In this document: one piece after another, positions 49,801 to 59,006 of the stretch | Layout of the letters: each line of letters opens with the position of its first letter | Position numbering within the stretch: the stretch's first letter is position 1 | NCBI RefSeq assembly: GCF_900590755.1 | Contig: NZ_UUOC01000035.1 | Coordinates: forward strand, 124,001 to 188,000 | Direction of reading: 5' to 3' | Length of the DNA stretch: 64,000 nucleotides | DNA from: Pseudomonas viridiflava | GTDB taxonomy: Bacteria > Pseudomonadota > Gammaproteobacteria > Pseudomonadales > Pseudomonadaceae | Made by a program: the position numbers and the translations under genes | Notes under the pieces: generated by a model | What the model saw: the letters and a program-made list of their open reading frames with translations, nothing else | Database searches by the model: none | What the model was told of the DNA's origin: nothing

Positions 49801-51978
49801 CAACACAAAGGTGTTGCTCAAGACTACCGCTGGCTGGCGGCTGTCGTAGACCAGCAGCGGGACTGACACCTCCGTAGCCTGGAAGCCAAATGCCTGACGC
49901 AAGGCAAAAACAGGCCGATCCAGTACCTGCTCGAGCATTTGCAGGCCTTGGTCACTTACCTTGCCGCTGATGTCCTGGATACTCAGTGTCAGACGCAGTA
50001 ACCCATCCCTGATCCTGCGAGACGCATGGGCCGGGATCGCCGCGGGCGCGATGATCTGCTGTTGTCCACTCCGAACAGCGCGGTTCTGCAGTCGATATTC
50101 CTGGGCGAAGGTCTGCTGCGCTCGATCCATGACATGGTTGAGCAAATCCGGCGTCAGCCAGGGCAAATGCTGCTCGTAGGCAGAGTCAACAGGATCGATA
50201 TAAACCTGGCAATCCTGCGACAAGGTTGCTTCGCGACGCCCACTGACCCGCTCCAGCAACAGCACGGCCAGACTGACCACGCCGCCGTCTTCATCGCGAA
50301 TCCACATGCGCTGCGCATCGATCTCAGCGTCGTGCAGCACCGAAAGGTATCGATTCAGCAGCGCTCGAGCACAATCAGCAAGGCTTGGCCGAGCCTCGGA
50401 AATGGCATCGAGACGACCTCGCGCGTCACTCAGATAATCGTTCCAGGGCTTGATCGTCGTTTTGTCGAAGCCTTCCCCAATACTGAGCCTCAGTCCAGCA
50501 ATCTTCGCGGGGGAATTGAAAGCTGCCCAGTTGGCCTCCGATATCATCATGGCTTCATTCCAGAGGCTGGCGCCGCCTGGACGCTCAAGACGCGCGTCGA
50601 GCAGCCCTAGAATGTTCAACGCATCGCTGACCGCCAGCGCCGCCTGAGCGGGTGAGGTGAATGAGCGCTTGAGGACGCTGGACAGATCACGCTTCTGCAG
50701 ACCGATGAGCGAGTCCAGGGTGTTTCTCAGGGGGGATGTCGCTACCGGGTCCAAGCGCAGGTGCAGGCTCTGATGCTTGGGGCCATGGGCGCGCAGCAGC
50801 GGATGATCGTTGAACGAGGTGTAGTCGAATAGCTCCGTGCGGCCATGGATCCCGGAAAAGTGCTCGGTCAGTGTGTCGATGTCGGCAAAGCGTCCCAGCC
50901 CTCGCCTGGAGCTGTACAGGAATAGCGCTGGCTGCGCTTCAGAGATGACTTCGATAAGAAAGATACCGACCAGTTTGACGGGTTCCTGACTGCCTATGGC
51001 CACTGAAAGCCGGAAAACCTTTACCTGCTGCTTCCAGTCCTCCCCTGCAACGCACAGGGTTTTCAATGCAGCGTATTCCTGCGCGGTGAGCGTGGCGTCG
51101 TGTCGGCCAGCCAGCAGATGCTGGACAAAGCGCTCAGTCAAAATCTGTCCGGCGAACTCTCGGTGGGTCACGCCCTCTTCGGCTACCGTGAACCAGTAAT
51201 CCGCCAGCAGCGTTTCGTAGACCGCGACCACGCCGCCGCTAACGTCAGCCAGCGCCTGCTGCCAGGGGCCAGACTGGTCAGGGGTCAACTCCCGACCTTC
51301 ATCGTCGAGCCATTGCTGATGCAGGCCGGCTGGCAGAGGTGCGCCTGCGAAGGTTTGCACCGCCATCTCCGTCAGGCTCAGCGTGCCCAGGGTAAGGTCT
51401 CCCTGCCTGATTTGCCCAAGGTGAGTAAATACGTTGGTTTGAGTACCGGGCAACCGGAGTGCGATGTTCAGTTGCAGTGTCTGGCCCAGCGCTGTCAACA
51501 GAGTCGGCAAGCGCCGCAGACGCTCGCGCATCTGTTGAAGCTGTTGCACCTGCTGATCAAGGATCGCCACCATGCGCTGTTGGAAAAAATCGCCTTCAAT
51601 CCGCTCATACTCGATGCTCTTGAGGTCATTGAAGGGCAGCGAAAACCGGGCGGTCAACGCCGCCAACAGCAGCTCGCGGCTGTCGAAACGCTGCAGACCG
51701 TCGACGACGGAGCTGAAGAAAATCTCGCCGGAAGCCGCTGTTGAATCACTGATCAACAAAGCCCCCGCCAGCTCGCCATTCATCAGCCCGCCGTCCTCAC
51801 GCAACAGTCGATCAACTCTAGGCTGGGGCACGCCCTCTTGCGGCTCGCTGAGCAGCGACTCCAGCCAAAGCGCCTGCTGAGCGCTGATATGCCCTGCCGT
51901 CAGTGCATCGTCGATGTCTTGGCGGAATCGGGCGCTGAGGGATTCGGAAAAAAACCAGGGTAGTTCGGTCGCTAACAT
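46801..51978 (-). CDS. Giant putative toxin A with C-terminal aspzincin-like protease domain
   Basis: A 1,725-residue protein with no signal peptide. The N-terminal ~1,250 residues resemble the large uncharacterised Pseudomonas proteins often labelled dermonecrotic-toxin-domain proteins (family name from memory). A hydrophobic stretch GGEQVLMFLPGRIGGIIGLL lies near 1,250. A beta-rich module (KQYAAVLGKVYEVKTTRSGW) follows. From about 1,455 comes a zincin domain: VFLSERFF, then H1597-E-V-S-H1601 and GTHDFAY at 1605-1611, the aspzincin pattern HExxH...GTxDxxY, ending in ILSNADSVALL, comparable to the NADS/NADN block of lysine-specific M35 peptidases. ATG at 51978 has AAAAGGAAC. Its paralogue lies 110 bp upstream in the same direction. 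No immunity gene or secretion gene is adjacent. Target and delivery are unknown. Confidence 0.75.
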   Translation of the reverse strand: MLATELPWFFSESLSARFRQDIDDALTAGHISAQQALWLESLLSEPQEGVPQPRVDRLLREDGGLMNGELAGALLISDSTAASGEIFFSSVVDGLQRFDSRELLLAALTARFSLPFNDLKSIEYERIEGDFFQQRMVAILDQQVQQLQQMRERLRRLPTLLTALGQTLQLNIALRLPGTQTNVFTHLGQIRQGDLTLGTLSLTEMAVQTFAGAPLPAGLHQQWLDDEGRELTPDQSGPWQQALADVSGGVVAVYETLLADYWFTVAEEGVTHREFAGQILTERFVQHLLAGRHDATLTAQEYAALKTLCVAGEDWKQQVKVFRLSVAIGSQEPVKLVGIFLIEVISEAQPALFLYSSRRGLGRFADIDTLTEHFSGIHGRTELFDYTSFNDHPLLRAHGPKHQSLHLRLDPVATSPLRNTLDSLIGLQKRDLSSVLKRSFTSPAQAALAVSDALNILGLLDARLERPGGASLWNEAMMISEANWAAFNSPAKIAGLRLSIGEGFDKTTIKPWNDYLSDARGRLDAISEARPSLADCARALLNRYLSVLHDAEIDAQRMWIRDEDGGVVSLAVLLLERVSGRREATLSQDCQVYIDPVDSAYEQHLPWLTPDLLNHVMDRAQQTFAQEYRLQNRAVRSGQQQIIAPAAIPAHASRRIRDGLLRLTLSIQDISGKVSDQGLQMLEQVLDRPVFALRQAFGFQATEVSVPLLVYDSRQPAVVLSNTFVLQQPLHGDGKPLLWSAILGLHEFDSVTELKLDLNARLAFPGSRQRWLNLMNPVDREKISRYLTQGTGQHLTISLARVEGHFLEYLESDERRRELLTIDAAYEMALDWQVDAGLFVNMLMPSALDDKARTVIDGISVQLESMLLSGHIPQWLSKATNHDLWKFRQLLVRFGQLYSSRKSIPVISSLDEYALDHLQQRLLQDFPGVQLDPDQISVTLTRYTAAPTGTGDIPSSIPGATVVISESLTQFAINRFSRFQDATLRVSSDDGAVLPDTLDAAYVREMVRTLDIGAGYEQYLTQTFSENAPDYANRLNQFTEQAPYGLLLMAFRLKLQGKLSSTAYDFVENVISMPDGLARLPVNGRAITFNPLKLVAGNGSAAGFVQAVYLITPADQTQGPWILHAPGDEEFFLKEYAGQTEFLNALQTSTTLQAMLNDRLDPALQLVYKWAGTLQPLLVWGTGGLADLSEYHPEHAKLVIEPLQENVLHCLLRASEQVMIINARKRSVSNAQDDSAQTQFLLGLGGEQVLMFLPGRIGGIIGLLQARDLLNASLESATDKHWGQATAEFTTALAVLIASRQQLEEGSAQRPVESPAEDDVAAPRWHDPQLQVDPGGRLQPFEAHDVSLSSLQHDASLNVFQDNIKLKQYAAVLGKVYEVKTTRSGWCVVKGTEEGPLIKRDASNRWVMDSDLGERHDGSLVTHLKNHSATRSIEDVFVTSASGIAEIERLFPQKAVQIREAHALARLYLENALNNLTLTTPQSKLDPRTARIIREFFGVRSLGNVSVIPIKQVLANIYVHLVDPSLSPHSSPRYVAGTNTAGNEQTNAFIFESDPQQRVFLSERFFTRPPNVRLKPLVFSRGSFNLGSHYRATTLIHEVSHIASGTHDFAYVAANVPFLDLMEDIGAYRARMKLMYEKAQKNLSHMVPRDELFRTEDDDGWRDFQTVDGSVKREILKITGTSNLEAARDKFIHDDGIRAKVILSNADSVALLATLLGRERFLPRA

Positions 51979-52088
51979 GAACAAGTTCCTTTTGCGATGA
52001 AAGCCCATCACCAAAGAGGCAATGGGCATGCGAAGCCAAGGAGCTTATCGAGGATCAATAAATGGGCTGCGCTACATAACGCAATCGA

Positions 52089-55000
52089 TCAGCTTGAGCT
52101 GATGATGGGTTCATCCACACCCGTGTCGGGCAACACCCGCGAGCGTCCCAGGTCCATCAACAGTGCAGCCACAGAGTCAGCATTACTCAGGATGACCTCG
52201 GCGCGTTTTTGCGCATTGGTGAGGAATACCTGGCGCGCGTCAGCCAGATTCGAAGTCTCGGTGATACGTAAAATCGTCTCTTTCATCGCGCCGTCGCTAT
52301 CGGAGAAATCCCGCCAATTCGACCGGTCATATTTGCGAAACAGCCTGTCAGCGGGCGTGTCATGAGACAGTGCTGTAGCCCGCAGACTTTTCAGCTCATC
52401 CCGGATCGCCTTGTTCTCGGCATTGCTGTCATCCAGAAAATCCGCAAACGGTGCCGAAGAGTCCAGATCGGCAATGTCGTGGGTGTCACCGGTCAGATGC
52501 GCCAGTTCGTGAATCAACGTACCAGCCCGATGATGAGCTGCAGCGTTGAAACCTACACGCAGCGCATCGTCGTTCAGAGTGAATTCCGGCACTTCAAAAA
52601 AGAGTTCAGTCAGATAGATTCGTTTTTCCGGATCCGATTTTGAAATAAAGGCGGCTGTGGTTTCGTTCCCGGGCCTGTTGGTGCCCACTACATACCGTCG
52701 GGAAGAGAGGGATGCCAGCGAAGGATCGGTGATGGCCAAATATAGCTTCGTCGCCTTTTTTCTGACCATCGACTGCAAGACCGGATTTAGCCAGGTCAAA
52801 CCAAAAAACTCACGAAGCAGGTGGTGCACTCGCCCCTGTACGAGGCCACCGCGCCTGGAGGGGATCAGGTTGAACAGACAGTTTTCCAGATAACGCCTGG
52901 CTTGTATGTTGGCTTCGACAATCATGCTCCCCCGCTCGTGATAGACCCTGCGTATCTCACTCATGCCTTGAGCTTCGACGATCAGGATGCCATCAACACT
53001 GCTCCTGGATTCCTGAAGGCGAGTCACCTGCCCTCCGCCGCCTGCCAGTCCCAGCCGTAGATCAAGTTGCCATCGCTGTTCGGCATCCAGCGCTATTTTC
53101 GGGCCCGGTTGTCCGTTCGGTCCAACGATTTGCCAATGACCATTATCAGCCCTCACCTCATAAACCCGCCCGACCACTGACGCATACTGCTTGAGGGTCT
53201 GCGGATCCCTGTAAAGGTTATACAAGCTGTTGTGCTCAAGGTCGCTCAAGGCAACCGCATCCACCTCAAGAGCACGCAGCCGCGATCTGAGCTGAGGCGT
53301 CAAAGGGGGATTGCGCCATGAGAAGCTGCTCCATGAATAATCCTGTTGCCCCAACTCGACCACTGGTTGCTCCTGCGCCGGGCGCGTGTGGATCGCCAGC
53401 TCTGATTCAATGCTCCGGCGGCTGACCACTAACATGCCCAGCGCCGCCGTAAACTCCGAAAGCGCCTTGCCCCAGCGGCGGGCATACGCCGAAACAGCCG
53501 AGGCCTCGAACAAGGTATGGCTCTGCCAGGCCGCCAGCAGCAGGCCGATCTGTCCGGGGAGAAACGAGAGCACCTGTTCGGCGCCCAGGCTCATCAGCCG
53601 GACCAACGATTTCCAGTCATCTTCCGCGGTGGTTACCGTTTGCTTATGGCAGATATCCTCGAGCACCCTTAGCGTCTGATCGAACAGAAACTGCAAGACA
53701 TTGCCGGATACAGGCTCGCCGACCATAAGGACCGGCCCGGGAGTCTCAGTCGGGCCATCCATATACCCTTCGGAACTCCAGGGAATGTGCGGCTCACGAA
53801 ACCCACCGTGGTCGTAACGTTTGCGCAGCACTGGATCGACACGGCCCAGAACCAGCGTTTGCAGGTCGCCAGGGGCTTGCAGGTCAAGCAGCAACTGCGC
53901 CTTGCTGGGGTATTCCTTGAACGTGAAGGCCTCATTGAACATTGCATGCACAATGATTGGCCCTTTGCTCTCATCCCTGGGCCCGATCAGGTAAACACCC
54001 GACACCGGGTCCGGCTGTAAACCGCTCGCAGCCAGCAAAAGCATGGGGCGCAACGTCGCCTGCTGACCCCGGATCGGTTGCCTGGCGAGACTGTCCGGCA
54101 TGTCCAGAAGGCTTTGCAGATAGCCCCAGGCATCAGCGCTGAGTTGTTTTTGCAGTTTCATCTCAAACGCCAGTAGCAACATGCGCGCCGGGATTTTCGC
54201 CATGAAGCGGCTCCGGCCCAGCCGGTAATCCGGGCTGCTGGGGGCCGTCTTGGCCACTAGTAAATTGCGATATTGCTGCCCTACATCCAGCGTACGAACC
54301 AACGACTTGAAATAGCCTGGAGAGATGAACTGCGGAATCGGCAAATCATCAGGCAACTTTACGACCAGAACAGCGCCTGCCACATTGCTGAAATGATTGA
54401 GAGCGAACTCGGTCAGGGTTTCGCGGTTGACCACGGTCGCTGCCGGGACCGCTGAGGGTATTTCGCCGCTCGGCACCGGAGCGGGCACATATTGAGTAAA
54501 GGTCACCATTATCCGGTCCGGATCCGGAAGCTGATCGGGATAGTCGGCATTGAGGTGCTTGATCAGGCGTGCACGGGCGAAAGCCTGCAGCGAAGGCAGT
54601 CCTGGCAGCAAATTCGTCTCGGGATCATCACTCAGGTAATGACGCTCCAGTAGCCGGACATACGTACTCAACTCCTCCAGCGACGCCTCGCTGAGCCAGG
54701 GCGGCAGCATGCTTTGCAGAATTTGACCGTGAGCAGCGGCCGAGACTGTACTCAATGCGCGGCTCATCCGTTCGTCATCCACAGCGACGCGAGTGAAACG
54801 CTGCAGCACCTGAGCAGACATCGAGCCTAGAACAGCCCGGCTCAGCGCCTGTTCAACGTTGTTGTGCCGACGTTGGTATTCGATGTGTAGCAGCGCGCCG
54901 ACAAAGTCGTTGTCGATCCGGTTGAACTGTAACCCCAGAGGCGCCTGGTCTGGCTGTTCAAGATAAGTCCGTATCCGATCACGGTCCGGTTCGCCAAGCA

Positions 55001-57359
55001 GCCCCAGCCAATGTTCGCGACTCGAACCGGCGGCCAAACGTCGATTGAGCCGGTCTTTGAGTGAGTCGAAGGATTTGAGCACCTCGATACCCGACAACGC
55101 CGACCAGTACAACGCATGCTTATGGCTATGCAGGGGGCGATGCAGGATAAAACAATTGCTCAATAATGCCGGAGCCTGACCACTAGCGTGCTCCAGATAA
55201 ACGCTGTAGACCTCTACCCGTTCCTCGCCCTGAGGCATGCGCATGCTGCGCACAGGGTAGTTGAGCACCTGCTCAAGCATCTTCAAAGAGGGCCGCTCCG
55301 CTTTGTACACCCGATGACTGAGCTCACATTCCTGCCGCAACACATCCTCAAGGAACCGTTTGGCAACATTGACCGGAACAATTTGCCGATGGGCCGAGCG
55401 CAGCGGCCCGGAATAACGCTGCTGAAGCTGACGCAGAAAAACCTCGACAAACCGCGTGGAAACACGCTCCAGCATCAAGTTGATAAAGTCGACGCCCAGC
55501 ATGGGCAGCCCCTCAGGCTGTGCTCGCCCTGACGCTATGCTGACAACGACCGCCGATTGCGGAATCGGTTGCGCCCGATAACCACTGAGTTTGTTCAACA
55601 ACAAATCGACCAGTGCCAAGGATCTTGAGGAGGGACTTGAGTCCTGCGCGCCAGAGACAACCTCATGGTTTTCGTCATTGTCGCCAGGGCCATCTGGCCA
55701 AAGCACTCCGATACTTTTTGCCGTCAGCGACGGCTCGACAAACATCGCCAGATATTCGTTGAGCATTTGCTCCGCGCATTCACCCATATCGATATGGGCG
55801 CCATAAAGCCACTGAAGCGTTTTCTCCAATTCGTCGATCCGGGCCATCCAGGTCAGTTCGGGTTCCGGGGGAGCCGTTGGCGTCAGCACCTTGGCTGGCG
55901 GCCATTGCTGAGCAAAAGCCACAGGCGCTTGCAACCAACGCCCACTGGTGTCGAAAGAGGCAAGTCGACAGTCGATCAGGTGACGCACATCCAGTGCATC
56001 ATCAATTTTAGCGGCGGCTGAGTCGGCATCGGAAAAAGTGCCTGCCAGGACAAAACCAAGATTGCGTTTTTGCAGCCCAATGATTGCGTCGACAGCATCG
56101 GTGAACAGTGGCTGCTCGATTTCATAAGCGTCGATTTTCAAATCGCCATTGATGCTCAGCAGCGCTTGATCATTGAGCGATACGTGAAATTGCAACTCAC
56201 TGCGCCCTGCCCCTGTAGCGTAGTGGTCGGCCAAGGCTTTGAAAGTCGCGAAACGCCGGATGCCGTGGAATGCGCAATAAACAATCAGATCAGGCAACGG
56301 ACTACCGACCATCAATATCAGGCCCACCAGTTTCACGGGTGGCTGGTCTTTGATCACTAGCGCCAGCCGCTTGCCCATGACCAAGCGTTCCCGACCAGTG
56401 GGCACGGCATCGAGCACGCCGGTCATATGGGCGAACTCCTCAGCCAGCAGACTGCCATCGTGCAGCCCCTTCAATAACGCCTGACGAAACCCTCCTGCGA
56501 AACCCTGCGCCGCCAGGTTTCGGGGCGTCTGACCCGAGAGGTTCGGCTGCTGCCAATACCGGCTCAGCAACCCCTCGTAGACCGAGGTCAGCCCTTCTAC
56601 CGCCTGTGATAGCAGCCTGCCGTAGCGCTTGTCATGAGTACCATCGACGACCTGGCCGTTACTGCGCAGGTATAAACGACGAGAAAACGGCGAGGGCTGT
56701 TTGATCAGGACATCAATAGCGGCCTGGACCAGCGTCTGATTGCAGGCACTCAGGGCTGTGAGGCCCTTGTCAGCTGCAAACAATTGCACGCGTGGCAGCG
56801 ACAGGTCGATGGCGACATCGGGCAATAACGTATCGACGTGCTCCCGGAGGGCCTGCGTCAGTGCCGATTGCAGTGAAGGAATACGTTGCAGATGCGCTGC
56901 CAGGTCCCGCAGGCGTGCCACCTGCTGATCAATGATCATCCCCGTCCGCTGCTCGAACAGGTCACCCTCGATCAATTCACATTCAAAGGCCGGATTGAGA
57001 TCGGATGGCGGGTAATGTTCAAGTGCGTTGAGCAGCGCGGTGCGGTCATTGAATCGCTCCAGGCCGTAGAGCAAGGTATCGAGATAAACAACACTGGCGC
57101 CGGATTCGGCAGAACTGATTACCAATGCATCGGCCAACTCATCGCAGGTCAACACACCATCTTCGCTGACCAGACGATCCACACGCAGGCCAGAGCCGCT
57201 AAACGCTTCGGACTGAGGTGAGTCGAGGAGGATTTTCAGCTGGCTGTATTCTTCCTCGCTGATAAGCCCTGTACGCCACGCGCGGGCGAGGCTGGCGGTG
57301 AATCGCGACTTGAGAGACCCGGCGTAAAAATACGGGGTAGAAACAAGAACGGATGACAT
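52089..57359 (-). CDS. Giant putative toxin B, paralogue of toxin A
   Basis: A 1,756-residue paralogue of the downstream gene. The alignment is clear along the whole length (for example VDRLVSEDGVLTCDELADAL against VDRLLREDGGLMNGELAGAL near residue 60, and LSFLPGQIGLLLAAWQ near 1,265). The C-terminal zincin domain from about 1,480 has IYLTELFFEVP, H1617-E-L-A-H1621 and DTHDIAD; the presumed third zinc ligand Asp is kept at the same spacing, but the Tyr of GTxDxxY is replaced by Asp. ILSNADSVAALL closes the domain. Start ATG at 57359 follows GGGAG; a GTG two codons upstream is less likely. It could share transcription with the FMN reductase gene 117 bp upstream. Confidence 0.75.
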   Translation of the reverse strand: MSSVLVSTPYFYAGSLKSRFTASLARAWRTGLISEEEYSQLKILLDSPQSEAFSGSGLRVDRLVSEDGVLTCDELADALVISSAESGASVVYLDTLLYGLERFNDRTALLNALEHYPPSDLNPAFECELIEGDLFEQRTGMIIDQQVARLRDLAAHLQRIPSLQSALTQALREHVDTLLPDVAIDLSLPRVQLFAADKGLTALSACNQTLVQAAIDVLIKQPSPFSRRLYLRSNGQVVDGTHDKRYGRLLSQAVEGLTSVYEGLLSRYWQQPNLSGQTPRNLAAQGFAGGFRQALLKGLHDGSLLAEEFAHMTGVLDAVPTGRERLVMGKRLALVIKDQPPVKLVGLILMVGSPLPDLIVYCAFHGIRRFATFKALADHYATGAGRSELQFHVSLNDQALLSINGDLKIDAYEIEQPLFTDAVDAIIGLQKRNLGFVLAGTFSDADSAAAKIDDALDVRHLIDCRLASFDTSGRWLQAPVAFAQQWPPAKVLTPTAPPEPELTWMARIDELEKTLQWLYGAHIDMGECAEQMLNEYLAMFVEPSLTAKSIGVLWPDGPGDNDENHEVVSGAQDSSPSSRSLALVDLLLNKLSGYRAQPIPQSAVVVSIASGRAQPEGLPMLGVDFINLMLERVSTRFVEVFLRQLQQRYSGPLRSAHRQIVPVNVAKRFLEDVLRQECELSHRVYKAERPSLKMLEQVLNYPVRSMRMPQGEERVEVYSVYLEHASGQAPALLSNCFILHRPLHSHKHALYWSALSGIEVLKSFDSLKDRLNRRLAAGSSREHWLGLLGEPDRDRIRTYLEQPDQAPLGLQFNRIDNDFVGALLHIEYQRRHNNVEQALSRAVLGSMSAQVLQRFTRVAVDDERMSRALSTVSAAAHGQILQSMLPPWLSEASLEELSTYVRLLERHYLSDDPETNLLPGLPSLQAFARARLIKHLNADYPDQLPDPDRIMVTFTQYVPAPVPSGEIPSAVPAATVVNRETLTEFALNHFSNVAGAVLVVKLPDDLPIPQFISPGYFKSLVRTLDVGQQYRNLLVAKTAPSSPDYRLGRSRFMAKIPARMLLLAFEMKLQKQLSADAWGYLQSLLDMPDSLARQPIRGQQATLRPMLLLAASGLQPDPVSGVYLIGPRDESKGPIIVHAMFNEAFTFKEYPSKAQLLLDLQAPGDLQTLVLGRVDPVLRKRYDHGGFREPHIPWSSEGYMDGPTETPGPVLMVGEPVSGNVLQFLFDQTLRVLEDICHKQTVTTAEDDWKSLVRLMSLGAEQVLSFLPGQIGLLLAAWQSHTLFEASAVSAYARRWGKALSEFTAALGMLVVSRRSIESELAIHTRPAQEQPVVELGQQDYSWSSFSWRNPPLTPQLRSRLRALEVDAVALSDLEHNSLYNLYRDPQTLKQYASVVGRVYEVRADNGHWQIVGPNGQPGPKIALDAEQRWQLDLRLGLAGGGGQVTRLQESRSSVDGILIVEAQGMSEIRRVYHERGSMIVEANIQARRYLENCLFNLIPSRRGGLVQGRVHHLLREFFGLTWLNPVLQSMVRKKATKLYLAITDPSLASLSSRRYVVGTNRPGNETTAAFISKSDPEKRIYLTELFFEVPEFTLNDDALRVGFNAAAHHRAGTLIHELAHLTGDTHDIADLDSSAPFADFLDDSNAENKAIRDELKSLRATALSHDTPADRLFRKYDRSNWRDFSDSDGAMKETILRITETSNLADARQVFLTNAQKRAEVILSNADSVAALLMDLGRSRVLPDTGVDEPIISSS

Positions 57360-57476
57360 AAACACTCCCAGTAGACTCTCGCCGCCGCATGGCGACAGCG
57401 AGAAGAAAACGAGAGCTTATCGACCGGCCACCGGGGGCAGACGGTACATAAATCAGTCTTGATCAATCCCCTTGAA

Positions 57477-58040
57477 TCAGGCTTTTTTGATCTGCTCCAC
57501 CCAGGCCGCATAGGCATTGATGAAGGTCTGCAGGAACGGTTTGGTCTGCTCCGACAAGGCACCGGCGGCATCGAAGAAGGTCCCGGCATTGCCCAGGTAT
57601 GCTTCCGGCTGTTGCAGGCACGGGACGTTGAGGAACACCAAAGACTGACGCAAATGATGATTGGCACCGAAACCACCGATGGCGCCTGGCGAAGCACTGA
57701 TCACTGCGCCGGGCTTGCCGCTCCACGAACTTTTGCCATAAGGCCGTGACCCCACGTCGATGGCGTTTTTCAGCGCGCCCGGCACCGAACGGTTGTATTC
57801 AGGGGTGACAAAGAGGACACCGTCTGCTTCGCCGATCTGCTGGCGGAACGCTGCGTAAGCTGGCGGGGTTGAGGTTGCGGTATCAATGTCTTCGTTGTAG
57901 AGCGGCAAATCACCAATTTCGACAATCTTGAGTTGCAGATTCGTGGGGGCCAGCGCGGCCAAGGCCAGGGCGATTTTCCGGTTGATGGAATCAGCACGCA
58001 GACTGCCTACCACTACGGCGATTGAATAAACCTGACTCAT
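57477..58040 (-). CDS. NADPH-dependent FMN reductase (ChrR-like)
   Basis: This 187-residue flavodoxin-fold quinone/FMN reductase is related to ChrR, reducing quinones, chromate or azo dyes with NAD(P)H. Motifs: VVVGSLRADSINRKIA near residue 8 (phosphate-binding loop), PEYNRSVPGALKNAIDVGSRP near 80-100 (FMN isoalloxazine contacts). AAGGAA precedes ATG at 58040. It is transcribed toward the giant toxin genes. A functional link with them is not evident. Confidence 0.88.
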   Translation of the reverse strand: MSQVYSIAVVVGSLRADSINRKIALALAALAPTNLQLKIVEIGDLPLYNEDIDTATSTPPAYAAFRQQIGEADGVLFVTPEYNRSVPGALKNAIDVGSRPYGKSSWSGKPGAVISASPGAIGGFGANHHLRQSLVFLNVPCLQQPEAYLGNAGTFFDAAGALSEQTKPFLQTFINAYAAWVEQIKKA

Positions 58041-58322
58041 GGAAATTTCCTTCAGCAAATGACAAGAGCCGTTAGTTATAGATTAAGTCGGCGTCCAGGT
58101 GCAGATTGCGTCACCCGGATTGAGGAATAAAAGCACAAAGTATCTAAAGATTATTTTTTTAGCGCCAGCAAACTCATAGTCAAAAAAACGGTCTACACCG
58201 CTTGAATGCACACTGACTACGACGTTTTACAGACCAAGCGCCGGATACCGGCACAGACGCTAGTCGCTCAGTGTTAGCATGCAGGCGTAAACAAGCGGTT
58301 ATATCCAGAGGTTACAAAGCAA

Positions 58323-58541
58323 ATGGCTTCAGTTTTGGTTGCACAATTCCATGCAAGAGACGCCGAAGGTCGTGTGTATTCAGTGCATGAATTCCGGGAA
58401 TCACAGCCTACCGGGACCGAGGCTGGTGCCACCGAGCCTGTTTCAATCTATCGCCTGGCGATCGGCGACCGGGTCACGCATTTGGGCGGGGACGATTTTC
58501 AGTTGGTCCAGTCTGGTGTGACGATGACGCGTACGTCTTGA
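58323..58541 (+). CDS. Small conserved-looking protein of unknown function
   Basis: A 72-residue protein with a GAGG ribosome binding site correctly placed before the ATG at 58323. Composition is that of a soluble protein with two halves: VAQFHARDAEGRVYSVHEFRES and YRLAIGDRVTHLGGDDFQLV. No membrane segment, no metal cluster. I believe similar small proteins occur in other pseudomonads, but I cannot name a function. Confidence 0.7.
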   Translation: MASVLVAQFHARDAEGRVYSVHEFRESQPTGTEAGATEPVSIYRLAIGDRVTHLGGDDFQLVQSGVTMTRTS

Positions 58542-58748
58542 TGGCGTTGCTTGCGAGGTTGGGGTGATGGTGTGTAGGAAAGCGGCGGATTTTTTTATCT
58601 GAGATGGTTTGTGTACATATCCATTGTTTAGGTAACGGCTGCTTAGGGTTGCGCTCTTACAGCGCCTCACTTTTGAAAGCGCAAAAGTAAGCAAAACGCT
58701 CTTGCCCCACCACTCGGTCCCTCGCCTAGGCTCGGCATGCCCGCAATC

Positions 58749-58842
58749 CGACATTGATGCGTGGGGCCGCCGCCAACGGCCATCCCTGGCCTGGGGCGGC
58801 TAAACCGGCATCCTTGCCGGTTTACCCCACACCTCAATATCG
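58749..58842. repeat. Structured core, copy 3
   Basis: The closing stem pairs 58749-58766 with 58825-58842 (outer CGA.ATTGA and inner GTGGGG/CCCCAC paired, two or three mismatches between). Inner hairpins are GGCCA-TCCC-TGGCC (58778-58791) and ACCGGC...GCCGGT. Confidence 0.75.
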
Positions 58843-59006
58843 AATTCCGGCCAGCGTGGTTTGACGGGGCGCCCAAGATCAAAAACCAGATCAACAGCCA
58901 GATCAACAGCAGAACTGGATCCCTGTAGGAGCCAACTTGTTGGCGAGGGCGTCTGTTCAGACGGTACCGTTTCGGCAGTCATACCGCCTCGCGAACAAGT
59001 TCGCTC

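Noticed and set aside
46801..57359. Assembly artefact explaining two similar giant genes
   Set aside because: The two proteins are clearly diverged throughout (different residues at most positions), so this is an old duplication and not a duplicated contig.
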